A stretch of 64,000 bases of DNA from an uncultured Vicinamibacterales bacterium (lineage in GTDB: Bacteria; Acidobacteriota; Vicinamibacteria; Vicinamibacterales; UBA8438). The translations under genes and the position numbers were made by a program. Every line of letters begins with the position of its first letter. Positions within the stretch are counted from its first letter, which is position 1. The notes below the pieces were generated by a model, which was not told where the DNA came from, did no database searches, and saw only the letters and a program-made list of their open reading frames with translations. The stretch covers positions 2,132,001-2,196,000 of the forward strand of contig OY282382.1 of assembly GCA_958295905.1 (NCBI GenBank), read 5' to 3'. Of this stretch, positions 28,951 through 38,419 are shown one piece after another.

Positions 28951-29970
28951 ATGATCCGGGACAATGGGCGCATGCGGCTCCGGCGCTTCAACATCGGTTG
29001 CTTCGGCGGGGGCACGGGGTTGCCCAGCCTCATCGGCGGGCTCAAGCAGAACCCCTGGCTGCGCGTCAATGCGGTGGTCACCATGTTCGACAGCGGCGGC
29101 AGCTCCGGGCTGCTGCGCGATCAGCTCGGGGTGCTGCCCCCGGGCGACGTCCTCCGGTGCGCGCTGGCCCTGGCCCGCAACGAGACCGAGGCGAGGCGGA
29201 TCCTGCTGACCCGCCTGTCCGGCTTCGAGCACGACCGGCTCGGCGGCCATACCGGGGGCAACCTGCTGCTGTCGATGATGGAGCAGTACACCGGCGACTT
29301 TCTCGCCGCGGTCGAGGGACTGCGCACCCTGCTCGACTGCGTCGGGCTGGTCTGGCCCATCAGCGTCGAACAGGCGGCCGTCTGCGCCGAGTACGAGGAC
29401 GGTTCGACCACCCGCGGCGAGGTCGAGGTCGACGCCGCGCAACGGCAGGGTCGCCGCGTCCGCCGCATCCGGCTCGACCCCCAGGTCGCCATCCATCCCG
29501 CCGCGGCGGCCGCCATTCCGAGCTTCGACGCGGTCGTCATCGGCCCCGGCAGCTTCCACACGAGCCTGGTGCCGACCCTCCTCCCCACCGGGGTGCGCGA
29601 CGCGGTGGCCGCCGTCGACGGGCCGATCGTGCTGGTCGCCAACCTCCTCACCGAGGGACGCGGCATGGAAGGCTTCACCGCCGCGACGGCGGTGGCCCGC
29701 ATCGGCGAGGTGATCGGCCGCCCCGTCGATGCGGCGATCGTGAACACCGGGCGCCCCGATGACGACACCGTCCGCCGCTATGCCGCCGAGCACAAGCGGC
29801 CCCTGCCGATGGGCGGGATGCCGGATTCCTGCGAGGTCGTCACCGGCGAGTTCTGGCAGGGGACGTTCGCCCGGCACGCCCGCCGGCGTCTCGCCTACGC
29901 GGTGTGGAGCGTCCTTTCCCGTCGGCTCCTGTACGACGACGGGGGTCGGGGGCCGGAGTCCGGGCGGTAG
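28951..29970 (+). CDS. yvcK: YvcK/CofD-like gluconeogenesis factor
   Basis: CFGGGTGLPSLIGGLKQNP, VTMFDSGGSSGLLRDQLGVLPPGDVLRCALAL, GHTGGNLLLSMMEQY. Start could be 28972. Confidence 0.9.
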   Translation: MIRDNGRMRLRRFNIGCFGGGTGLPSLIGGLKQNPWLRVNAVVTMFDSGGSSGLLRDQLGVLPPGDVLRCALALARNETEARRILLTRLSGFEHDRLGGHTGGNLLLSMMEQYTGDFLAAVEGLRTLLDCVGLVWPISVEQAAVCAEYEDGSTTRGEVEVDAAQRQGRRVRRIRLDPQVAIHPAAAAAIPSFDAVVIGPGSFHTSLVPTLLPTGVRDAVAAVDGPIVLVANLLTEGRGMEGFTAATAVARIGEVIGRPVDAAIVNTGRPDDDTVRRYAAEHKRPLPMGGMPDSCEVVTGEFWQGTFARHARRRLAYAVWSVLSRRLLYDDGGRGPESGR

Positions 29971-30105
29971 AAGCGATTCCCGTCGGCTCCGGTTCGAGGA
30001 CGGGGGGGCGGGGCCTGGAGTCCAGGGCCGCAGCCGCGATTCCCGTCGGCTCCCGTACGAGGACGGGTCGGGGCCGCGGGTCCGGGGCTGCGCAAGCGAT
30101 CCAGA
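29916..30105. repeat. Three imperfect tandem units, period 61-63, starting inside the yvcK 3' end
   Basis: TTCCCGTCGGCTCC begins at 29916, 29977 and 30040, each followed by a GACGGG arm. Confidence 0.85.
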
Positions 30106-30158
30106 CTCCGGGCAGGCGCGGTGGCGCCCATCGGGGCGGCAGGCGCCGTTCCCCCCGG

Positions 30159-30875
30159 TCAGGTCCCGGCCGTCTCGCCGCGCGCCGACTTCTTGGCCGC
30201 AGCCTTCTCGATGATCCCGCGCAGCGCCTTGCCGGTGGCGCCCCCGCGGGCGGCGGCGCGCCCCGTCACCCAGACGTCCGGCAGGTCGGCGGCGAGGATG
30301 TCGTCGAAGTCGCCCTCGCTCTTCACGCTGAGGGGCGCGAACGCCGTGACGTCGAGGGGGCCCGACCAGAAGTCGCGGTGCTTGATGAGCAGCCAGCTCC
30401 TGCCCCGCTGCGCCGGCGGCGTGTCGGGCCGGTCGCGGGTGCGGACCAGTACCCACGACCCCTTGAGCTTGTACCCGTCGAGGGCGAACTTCAGGTCGCC
30501 CTTGCGCAGGGCTTCGCCCACGCCGTCGACCTCCGGCCGCCAGGTGCCGTAGTCCCACAGCATCACGACGCCTTGGCCGTAGCCTTCCGGGATCACCCCT
30601 TCGAAGTCGCCGTAGTCGCGGGGATGATCCTCGGTCCGCACCGCCAGGTGCCGATCCCGGTGGTCGAGCGACGGCCCCTTCGGCACCGCCCACGACAACA
30701 GAACCCCGCCGTGCTCGAGCCGCAGGTCGTAGTGCAGCCGGCTCGCGAGGTGCTTCTGCACGCAGAAGTACAGCGGCTTCGGCTCGCCCCCCGCCGGTCC
30801 GCGCGGCTGGCCGTCTCCCCGCGGCTCGGGGGTCTTCGAGAAATCGCGCTTGCGGCGGTACTCGTCGAGGGGCAT
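30159..30875 (-). CDS. Stand-alone LigD-type 3'-phosphoesterase domain protein
   Basis: FCVQKHLASRLHYDLRLEHGGVLLSWAVPKGPSLD, GDFEGVIPEGYGQGVVMLWDYGTW; no ligase or polymerase domain. Confidence 0.92.
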   Translation of the reverse strand: MPLDEYRRKRDFSKTPEPRGDGQPRGPAGGEPKPLYFCVQKHLASRLHYDLRLEHGGVLLSWAVPKGPSLDHRDRHLAVRTEDHPRDYGDFEGVIPEGYGQGVVMLWDYGTWRPEVDGVGEALRKGDLKFALDGYKLKGSWVLVRTRDRPDTPPAQRGRSWLLIKHRDFWSGPLDVTAFAPLSVKSEGDFDDILAADLPDVWVTGRAAARGGATGKALRGIIEKAAAKKSARGETAGT

Positions 30876-31006
30876 GGCCCCCGAGGATATCAGAGGGAAG
30901 CGCCGCGCCGGCTCGGGGTCGCGGCCGGCCGCGTCTTCACGGGAACCGGTCGGCGTTGCGTCGAACGCGCGGGGCGTTCGACGCATAATGGTCGCGGAGA
31001 CACATC

Positions 31007-32440
31007 ATGCTGACGGCCGTCCTGCTCTATCTCTCGGTCCTCGTCCTGGTCGGCGCGTACCGCAGCCGCAGGGTGCAGACCGGCGACGACTTTCTCGTGG
31101 CGGGCCGGGCGTTGCCGGCGCGGGTGCTGGTATTCACGCTGCTCGCGACCTGGATCGGGTCGGGCAGCCTCTTCGCGGGGGCCGGGCTCGGCTACCGGGC
31201 GGGTTTCCCGGCCCTGTGGCAGTCCGCGGGGGCCTGGGTGGGCATCGCCCTCGTCTACTTCATCGCGCCGCGTGTGCGCCGTATCGCCATGTACACCGTG
31301 CCCGACATCCTCGAGCTGCGCTACGGGCCGGCCGCTCGGGTGCTGGGCACGGTCACCACGGTGCTCGCCTACTCGACGATCGCCGCGTACCAGTTCCGGG
31401 GCGGCGGCCGTCTCCTGGCGGCGATCTCGGGCGTCGATCCGGATACCGGGGCGTTGATCACGATGGCGTTCTGCGTTCTGTTCACGGCCCTCGCGGGGAT
31501 GCTGTCCATCGCCTACCTGGACGTCGGCAACGGCCTGTTGATGACGGTCGGGGTGATGCTGGCCGTGGTGTTCATGGTCGGCGGCGCGGGCGGGCCCGGC
31601 GCCGCCCTGGCGGCCCTCCGGCCCGATCAAGTGTCGTTGTTCGGCACCCTGGGGCCCCAGGCGGCCCTCGCGTTGTTCCTGCCGACGATGTTCCTGCTGC
31701 TCGGCGAAGCGAACATGTATCAGAAGTTCTTCTCGGCCCGCGACGAGCGGGCGGCGCGGCTGGCCGTCGGCGGATGGATCGTCGGGACGATCGTCGTCGA
31801 GACGCTGATCGACTCCACCGGGGTGCTGGCGAGCACCGTCCTGCCGGGGTTGACCGAGCCGCAGTCGGAGGAGATAGTCATCCGCGTCGCGACCGGCGTG
31901 CTGCCCGCGTTCCTCGGGGTGGTCCTCGTGTGCGGGGCGGCCGCCATCATCGTCTCCACCGCGAACAGCTTCCTGTTGACGCCGGCGACGAACCTGATCC
32001 GCGACGTCTATCAGCGCTTCGTCAATCCGTCCGTCACCGGGGCGCAGGTCATCGTCTACACCCGGATCATCGTGGTGGTGCTCGGCGTGTTCGGCTACGT
32101 CGCCGGGAAGTTCTTTCCGACCATCCTCGCGATGGCCCTGTGGGCGTACACGATGTACGGCGCGGGCATCACTCCGGCGCTCCTCGGCGCCCTGCTCTGG
32201 CGCCGCGCGACCCCGGCGGGAGGCGTGGCGTCGATTCTCGCCGGCATGATCACGACGCTGGGGTGGGAGATCGTCGGGCTCGCCCGCGGCGTCGACGGCG
32301 CCCCCGCGTATCTCCTGGGGTTGGAGACCGCGTATCCGGCTCTGGCGCTCTCGATCGGTACCCTGATCGTGGTCAGCCTCGCGACGCCGGCCCCGTCCGC
32401 CGCGCAGACGGCGGCCCTCGACGGTCCGCGGACCCTCTGA
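31007..32440 (+). CDS. Sodium:solute symporter family transporter
   Basis: SSS topology; DDFLVAGRALPARVLVFTLLATWIGSGSLFAGAGLGYRAG. Confidence 0.9.
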   Translation: MLTAVLLYLSVLVLVGAYRSRRVQTGDDFLVAGRALPARVLVFTLLATWIGSGSLFAGAGLGYRAGFPALWQSAGAWVGIALVYFIAPRVRRIAMYTVPDILELRYGPAARVLGTVTTVLAYSTIAAYQFRGGGRLLAAISGVDPDTGALITMAFCVLFTALAGMLSIAYLDVGNGLLMTVGVMLAVVFMVGGAGGPGAALAALRPDQVSLFGTLGPQAALALFLPTMFLLLGEANMYQKFFSARDERAARLAVGGWIVGTIVVETLIDSTGVLASTVLPGLTEPQSEEIVIRVATGVLPAFLGVVLVCGAAAIIVSTANSFLLTPATNLIRDVYQRFVNPSVTGAQVIVYTRIIVVVLGVFGYVAGKFFPTILAMALWAYTMYGAGITPALLGALLWRRATPAGGVASILAGMITTLGWEIVGLARGVDGAPAYLLGLETAYPALALSIGTLIVVSLATPAPSAAQTAALDGPRTL

Positions 32441-32502
32441 GCCGGCTGTCCGTCCCCGTGCGGCGGCGCGGCCCGCCCGCGCCGCGTTGGGGTGGCCGGG
32501 CG

Positions 32503-32796
32503 TCACTTCCGTTGAGCCGGGACGTAGTCCGGGGGCGGGGCCGACTCTTCGCCGAAGAAGAACTCCTCCATGTACTTCGCCACCAGGTCCTGGGCCTCCT
32601 TCTGCCAGGGCATGAGGCGGTATTCGTTGAGGATCATCTTCATCCGTTCTTCCCACTCGTTCCAGGCCTCGACCGAGACCTGCTCGTAGATGCGCCGGCC
32701 CAGCTCGCCGGGCCAGGGGGGCTCGTCGAGCCCGGGCAGATCCTTCTGGAGCTTCACGCACTTGACGGTACGGACGGGAGTGTCGGAATCAGGCAT
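32503..32796 (-). CDS. Probable Fe(2+)-trafficking protein, YggX-like
   Basis: VKCVKLQKDLPGLDEPPWPGELGRRIYEQVSVEAWNEWEERMKMILNEYRL. Confidence 0.92.
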   Translation of the reverse strand: MPDSDTPVRTVKCVKLQKDLPGLDEPPWPGELGRRIYEQVSVEAWNEWEERMKMILNEYRLMPWQKEAQDLVAKYMEEFFFGEESAPPPDYVPAQRK

Positions 32797-33007
32797 GGCG
32801 GTGGTCCGGCTGGCGGTGCTGGTCGGTCCGATCGTAACATGGGCAGGCTGGACCGGGGGGCGGCGCGGCCGTTGCTCGAACGCAGCGGGACTTTCGCCGC
32901 GGGCTGTCGACGGGCCCCTCTCGTCCCGTCGGCGACGGCGGGACCCCGCCGGTCCCGGCGCCTGCACGCGGTCTCACCCACCAGCTTCCGGAACGGATTG
33001 ACGAAGC

Positions 33008-34516
33008 ATGACAGGTCAGGAACGCATCGGGGGCGCCCGCCGGATGGCGGCGACGGCCGGCGTGCTGGGGGGCACTTTCCTCGCGGCCATCGAGATGACC
33101 GTGGTGGCGGCGGCCATGCCGACGGTCGCCGACCAGCTCGGTGGGCTCGCCTGGTACAGTTGGGTCTTCTCCGCCTACCTGCTGGCGTCGACGGTCTCGA
33201 TTCCGCTGTGGGGCAAGCTCTCCGACCTGTACGGACGCCGGCGCTTCTATCTCTGGTGCATCGGCATCTTTCTGCTGGGTTCCGCCCTCTCCGGGGCGGC
33301 CCGGTCCATGCCCGAGCTCATCGTGTTCCGGACGCTGCAGGGGTTCGGCGCCGGCGGCCTCATGCCGCTCGGGATGAGCATCATCGCCGACCACTACACG
33401 TTGCAGGAGCGGGGCCGAACGCAGGGGTTACTGAGCGCGGTGTGGGGAATCGCCTCGGTCGCGGGACCGCTGGCCGGGGGCTACATCACGGCGCTGCTCT
33501 CCTGGCGCTGGGTGTTCTATCTCAACATCCCGTTCGGCATCCTGGCCGCGGTGATGGTGGGCGCCGCCCTGCGGGACCCGGTGCCGGGCCCGCGGCGCAC
33601 TGTCGACTACGCCGGTGCGGGCTTGCTGATGACCTCGGTCACGTTGCTGATGCTCGGCGTCGGCCAGACCGGGGTGGCCGGCCGCGCGGCGTGGGCGGCG
33701 GCCGCCTATGCGGGCGCGGCCGGATTCGGATGGTGGCTGGTGCGGATCGAGCGGCGCGCGCCCGAGCCGATGGTGCCCCTCGATCTGCTCGCGGATCGGA
33801 TGGTGGCGTCCATCGCCGGCATCGGACTGATGGTCGGCGCGGCCATGTTCAGCGCCATCTCGTACGTGCCGCTCCTGGTGCAGGAGGGGCTCGGCGGCAC
33901 CGCGGTCGAAGCGGGCCGCGCACTGACCCCGCTGGTCCTCGGGTGGGTCGTGATTTCGGTGATCGCCGGGCGGCTGGTGCACCGGATCGGTTACCGGCCG
34001 ATGGTGCTCGGCGGTCTGAGCGCGGTTACCCTCGCCTTCATCGGACTGGCCGCCATCACCGCGGCGACGCCCGTCTGGGTGCTTCGGGCGGATCTCATCC
34101 TGATGGGCATGGGGATGGGGACGGCGATGCTGTCACTGGTCCTCGCCATGCAGAGCGCGGTCGCGCGGCGGCATCTCGGGGTCGCAACGTCGTTCGGCCA
34201 GTTCACGCGCAGCATCGGCGGGGCGGTGGGCGTCGCCCTGTTCGGCGCGGTCATCGCCGGTGCCGTCGCCTCGAACGGCGACCCGGCGCCGGCCCGGATG
34301 CTCGAAGCGATTCACCGGGTCTTCGGGCTGACGGCCGCCGTCACCGGATTCGCGGTGCTCGCGGCCCTCCGGATGCCCGGCGGCCGGGCCCACGAACTGG
34401 TCCACCCCGACCACGCTCCCCAGCCGCCCGTGGCGAAAACCCCGCGCCGCACCGAGAGCGGCGGGGGGCGCGGGCGGGCTGAAGAGCGCCCGCGGGCAAC
34501 GATCGCCAGTACCTGA
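33008..34516 (+). CDS. MFS transporter, DHA2/EmrB-like (14 TM type)
   Basis: TFLAAIEMTVVAAAMPTVADQLGG, PLWGKLSDLYGRRRFYL; C-terminal about 25 residues derive from repeat family R3. Confidence 0.9.
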   Translation: MTGQERIGGARRMAATAGVLGGTFLAAIEMTVVAAAMPTVADQLGGLAWYSWVFSAYLLASTVSIPLWGKLSDLYGRRRFYLWCIGIFLLGSALSGAARSMPELIVFRTLQGFGAGGLMPLGMSIIADHYTLQERGRTQGLLSAVWGIASVAGPLAGGYITALLSWRWVFYLNIPFGILAAVMVGAALRDPVPGPRRTVDYAGAGLLMTSVTLLMLGVGQTGVAGRAAWAAAAYAGAAGFGWWLVRIERRAPEPMVPLDLLADRMVASIAGIGLMVGAAMFSAISYVPLLVQEGLGGTAVEAGRALTPLVLGWVVISVIAGRLVHRIGYRPMVLGGLSAVTLAFIGLAAITAATPVWVLRADLILMGMGMGTAMLSLVLAMQSAVARRHLGVATSFGQFTRSIGGAVGVALFGAVIAGAVASNGDPAPARMLEAIHRVFGLTAAVTGFAVLAALRMPGGRAHELVHPDHAPQPPVAKTPRRTESGGGRGRAEERPRATIAST

Positions 34517-34600
34517 CCAAGCGTGAGGAGGGGTGCCTATTGGGCATAGGTAACCGACGAACAACGCAGTCAGGAGGGATGCATCGCCGCTCGAATGCAA
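34435..34600 (+). repeat. Repeat family R3 copy, overlapping the MFS gene 3' end
   Basis: gcgaaaaccccgcgccgcacc...gggctgaagagcgcccgcgggcaa...tacctgaccaagcgtgagg...ttgggcataggtaaccgacgaacaacgcagtcaggagggatgcatcgccgctcgaat. Confidence 0.88.
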
Positions 34601-34799
34601 CCGCCGGGCGGACCCGAAGGACATCCGCAGATCGACGCCGGAGGCCCGAAAAGCAGGCCCGAAGCGACCTCCGAAAGCGGAGGCCGACACCCCTGCTCAA
34701 TGCCGCCGGCGTCTAGCATGGACGCCACTGCCGACACGCGTCGAACGACGCTATGATGATCGCCGTGCGATCACCCGAGCCAAGGAAGGCGGACCCCAC

Positions 34800-35357
34800 G
34801 TGGCCACGACGCAACCCGCCGTCAAGTTCACCTACAACGACTACCAGACCGCCCCGGCGGACACACGCTACGAGCTGCTGGACGGAGACCTGTTGATGGT
34901 TCCTGCCCCGAATCTGAAGCACCAGGAAGTGCAGGGCCAGCTGCAAATCGAGCTGGGGCTGTTCCTCCGGAAACAGCAACTGGGGAGGCTGTTCGCAGCC
35001 CCCTGCGACGTCATCCTCTCCGACAACGACGTCGTTCAACCCGACCTCCTCTTCGTGTCCCACGAACGGGAACACCTGCTGAGCAGCAGCCAGAACGTGC
35101 GGGGAGCACCCGACCTGGTGATCGAGGTCCTGTCACCGAGCACGGCCGAGAAGGACCGCGGGTACAAGCGCACGCTCTACGCCAAGCACGGCGTCGCCGA
35201 GTACTGGCTGGTGGACCCCGTGGCGGAGACCATCCAGATCCAGCGTCAGCGGGCCGGGGCCCTGACGCCGACCGACACCTTCGGGCGCGGCGACACGCTT
35301 CGGTCCCCGGAACTTCCCGGACTCGAACTCAAGCTCGACGACATCTTCTCGATCTGA
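34800..35357 (+). CDS. Uma2 family (DUF820) endonuclease-like protein
   Basis: YELLDGDLLMVPAPNLKHQEVQGQL, VVQPDLLFV, PDLVIEVLSPSTAEKDRGYKRTLYAKHGVAEYWLVDP. GTG start. Confidence 0.93.
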   Translation: MATTQPAVKFTYNDYQTAPADTRYELLDGDLLMVPAPNLKHQEVQGQLQIELGLFLRKQQLGRLFAAPCDVILSDNDVVQPDLLFVSHEREHLLSSSQNVRGAPDLVIEVLSPSTAEKDRGYKRTLYAKHGVAEYWLVDPVAETIQIQRQRAGALTPTDTFGRGDTLRSPELPGLELKLDDIFSI

Positions 35358-35496
35358 CGAGACCGGCTCGAGCGACCGGCCGAGCCACTTGACCTCACGA
35401 ATCTTCCTCCCAGTAGCCTCCGGGCCGGCATCGCCCCACCCTCCCTTCGGAAGGCCGGCGTGCCGCGATCAGGCTACCGACGAGCGTTCACGATGA

Positions 35497-35584
35497 CCGG
35501 ATTCGGTGTTCAGCTTCACCGGATCGGATGTTCAACATCCCCGGATTCGGTGTTCAGCTCCGCCGGATTCGGCGTTCAAGATCT
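35497..35584. repeat. Four tandem units of exactly 22 bp
   Basis: CCGGATTCGGTGTTCAGCTTCA / CCGGATCGGATGTTCAACATCC / CCGGATTCGGTGTTCAGCTCCG / CCGGATTCGGCGTTCAAGATCT. Confidence 0.9.
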
Positions 35585-35693
35585 CGGAAAGGCGGGGACT
35601 CGGGACATCACCTTCGAGGTGACAGCCGATGACTCGGCGTACGCAGCATGGCTCGAAGGACTCTCCTCTTGAACCTAGCCCGGAGAGCGTCGC

Positions 35694-35760
35694 CTGCGGC
35701 TCCGCTCACCGCCCAACCAACCCTCCAGGAATCCGCGCCGTTCTACGGCGCAGACTCCTA
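35694..35760 (-). repeat. Hairpin repeat family R4 copy (reverse orientation)
   Basis: ctgcggctccgctcaccgcccaaccaaccctccaggaatccgcgccgttctacggcgcagactccta. Confidence 0.85.
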
Positions 35761-35890
35761 GCGGTCCGTCACGTCATAAGCTTCTGACAGGCGGACTTGG
35801 GTCGAACGACGTATTTCTTCTGCATAGGACTCTTGCGGTTCGAGGTGAGTGCCCCGGCGACCCTGTTTTTAGTCGTGGCGATGCACTAGT

Positions 35891-37990
35891 CTAGTGGACC
35901 GGCGTGTCCCGATCATGGTCCGCGGCGGCCGGAGCTTCCTCGTCCCGCTCGAGGGTGGCGGTGAGGACTCGCGCCACCTGCACGCGGGCGTCGTTGAAGA
36001 CGGCGCCGCCGCCGATGTCCGTCAACTCGTCGGAGACGAGGGCGTTGGCGGTGGCGCCGTTGAGGGTGCTCATGCGCCACAGCCCCTTGGGCAGACCAAC
36101 CGTGCCCCGCCGTATGCCGGCATCGAGCTCCACGGGACAGTGCACCTCGCCGAGAGCGTTGAAGACGCGGGCGGTGTCGCCGGTGGCGAGGCCGCGGGGC
36201 TCGGCGTCGTCGGGGTGCATCTGCAGGCTGGCCACGTGCGCGCGCAGCTCGCCGAGCGTGGAGTTGACGGTCTTCCCGGTGGACGGGGAGATCAGGGCGA
36301 GCGGATGGTCGCGGGTCGCGGGGTCCGGCCGGTAGCGGTAGATGCCCTCCGGGCTCTCCCGTTCGAGCTCCTCGGGGAACAGCCGCACCTTGTGGTTGCG
36401 GGTTCGGGGATGCACGTCGACGAACTGGACCGGCGCGCCCCCCGCCACCCCGACGGCGATCCCCGCGTCCATGAGTTCTCCCCGCGCCTCTTCCGGCAGG
36501 GCCGCGGTGAGCTCGAGCAGGGCCTCGACGTCGCTCGCACCCCCCGCGCCCACGTCCAGACCCAGTCGTTCGGCGAGCTCCGCGAACACCTCCACGTTGG
36601 GTCTGGCCGCGCCCACCGGCTCGATCACCGGCCGTGCGAGTTGCAGGTTGGTCGACCCGTAGCTTTGGGCCACGTCGTACGACTCGAGGAACGTGGTGGC
36701 GGGCAGGATGACGTCGGCGAACTTCGCGGTGTCGGTCATCACCTGTTCGAACACCACGGTGAAGAGGTCCTCGCGCGACAGCCCTTCGATCACCCGGTTC
36801 TGGTTCGGCATCGTCGCCACCGGGTTGCAGTTGTACACAAACAGCATCCGGATCGGCGGGTCGCGCATCTCGAGCAGGGCCCGGCCCAGGCGGTTCATGT
36901 TGACCACCCGCGTATCGGGCTCGGCCCTGGCGATCCAGGACTCGGGCGACAGGTTCCAGGCGGCGGTGTTGCTCATCGAGTAGCCGCCTCCCCGGACGCC
37001 GAACTTGCCGCCGACGGCGGGCAGCGCGAGCACCGCCAGCGCCGCGTTGCCGCCGTTGCGGTTGCGTTCCAGCCCCCACCCGCAGCGGATGATCGCGGGC
37101 GAGATGTCCGCGTACATCTCGGCGAAGTTCTCGAGCAGCTCCGGGTCGATCCCGGCGACCTCCGCGGCCCGGTCGAGGGTCCATTCGGCGCAGCGTTCCC
37201 GCAGCCGGTCCGCGCCCTCGGCATGGGCGGCGAGGAACGGCTCGTCGGCCCCGCCGTGCTCGAACAGGTAGCGGTGCACGGCCAGCGCGACCACCACGTC
37301 GGTCCCCGGCTTGAGGGCGAGGTGGAGGTCGGCGCGGCGGGCCAGGTTCGTCCGGCGCGGATCGATGACCACCAGCGCCGCGCCGGCCTCCTGCGCCGCC
37401 TTGATGTGCGGAATCAGGTGGATACCGGAGCTCGACGGGTTGGCGCCCCACACCACGATGAGCCGGGCGTGGCGGTAGTCGGGATAGGTCACGCTCGGCA
37501 TCTTGCCGTAGAGGGCTTGGTTGGCGGTGCTCGTAGGGACGGCGCAGACCGTGCGGGCGAGCCGCGTCGCCCCGAACTGCCTGAACAGCCGGGCATCGAC
37601 GGTGTCCTGGGTCAGCAGGCCGTTCGACCCCCCGTACGAGAACGGGAGGACCGCCTCGGCGCCCCACGTGCCGCGAATCTCGACCATCCGGCCGGCGATC
37701 GTCGCGAGGGCCTCGTCCCAGGTGGTGCGGGCGAACTGGCCGTCGCCGCGGCGGCCGCGGCGGACGAGGGGATGGGTCAGCCGGGCGTCGCCGTAGACCC
37801 GCTCGCCGAACCGGCGGACCTTCCCGCAGATGTAGCCGTCGGTGACCGCATGCTTGCGGGAGCCGCCGATGGACACGATCGCGCCCCGTTCGACCGCGAC
37901 CTCGAGGCTGCAGGTATCCGGACAGTCGAGGGGGCAAACGGTGTCGACCGTCGATCGGCCCCAAGTCAACTCATCGTCGGCTGTGGACAT
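35891..37990 (-). CDS. Molybdopterin-dependent oxidoreductase (DMSO reductase superfamily)
   Basis: N-terminal CPLDCPDTCSLEV...ICGKVRRF Fe-S motif; WGANPSSSGIHLIPHIK; FVYNCNPVATMPNQ. Confidence 0.92.
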   Translation of the reverse strand: MSTADDELTWGRSTVDTVCPLDCPDTCSLEVAVERGAIVSIGGSRKHAVTDGYICGKVRRFGERVYGDARLTHPLVRRGRRGDGQFARTTWDEALATIAGRMVEIRGTWGAEAVLPFSYGGSNGLLTQDTVDARLFRQFGATRLARTVCAVPTSTANQALYGKMPSVTYPDYRHARLIVVWGANPSSSGIHLIPHIKAAQEAGAALVVIDPRRTNLARRADLHLALKPGTDVVVALAVHRYLFEHGGADEPFLAAHAEGADRLRERCAEWTLDRAAEVAGIDPELLENFAEMYADISPAIIRCGWGLERNRNGGNAALAVLALPAVGGKFGVRGGGYSMSNTAAWNLSPESWIARAEPDTRVVNMNRLGRALLEMRDPPIRMLFVYNCNPVATMPNQNRVIEGLSREDLFTVVFEQVMTDTAKFADVILPATTFLESYDVAQSYGSTNLQLARPVIEPVGAARPNVEVFAELAERLGLDVGAGGASDVEALLELTAALPEEARGELMDAGIAVGVAGGAPVQFVDVHPRTRNHKVRLFPEELERESPEGIYRYRPDPATRDHPLALISPSTGKTVNSTLGELRAHVASLQMHPDDAEPRGLATGDTARVFNALGEVHCPVELDAGIRRGTVGLPKGLWRMSTLNGATANALVSDELTDIGGGAVFNDARVQVARVLTATLERDEEAPAAADHDRDTPVH

Positions 37991-38419
37991 CAAACCAGTG
38001 TATCACCCGGTCTCGGCGGGTCGCGCGGGTCGGCGCGGGTTGTGTTCGCCCTGGTGGACGGAACCACGGTGTCCGTGATCAGGGAGCCTGCGCGTCTCGT
38101 CGGTCTGAGGCGAAGCCTCGTCAGCCCACCCAAGCGGCCGCTCGGGCGGGCTACCGATTCTGGTGACGGATCCCGCCCGACGGCTTGTGCGACAATGGCC
38201 GCACGGCCACCGGCTCGACGACGATCACCCCTTCGCTCACGACGTGAGAGGCGCCGTCCAGACCCGCCTGGACGCACTGGCACCGGCTGAGGCCTGGACG
38301 CGGAACCGGAGACCGGCAAGGGGGTCCTGGGCAGCCGGGGCGCCGAGACCCGCGAGCAGCTCGAAGCGCGCCGAGTGATCAATCGGGACACCTTCTTCGG
38401 TGTCGGCGCGGGTCGGTAG

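Noticed and set aside
35460-35672. 70-aa ORF as a protein-coding gene
   Set aside because: Mostly translation of the 22-bp tandem repeat; no homology recognised.
38163-38410. Coding gene or PadR-like regulator upstream of the ADOP permease
   Set aside because: No frame gives a recognisable wHTH sequence; possibly degraded coding DNA but evidence is insufficient.
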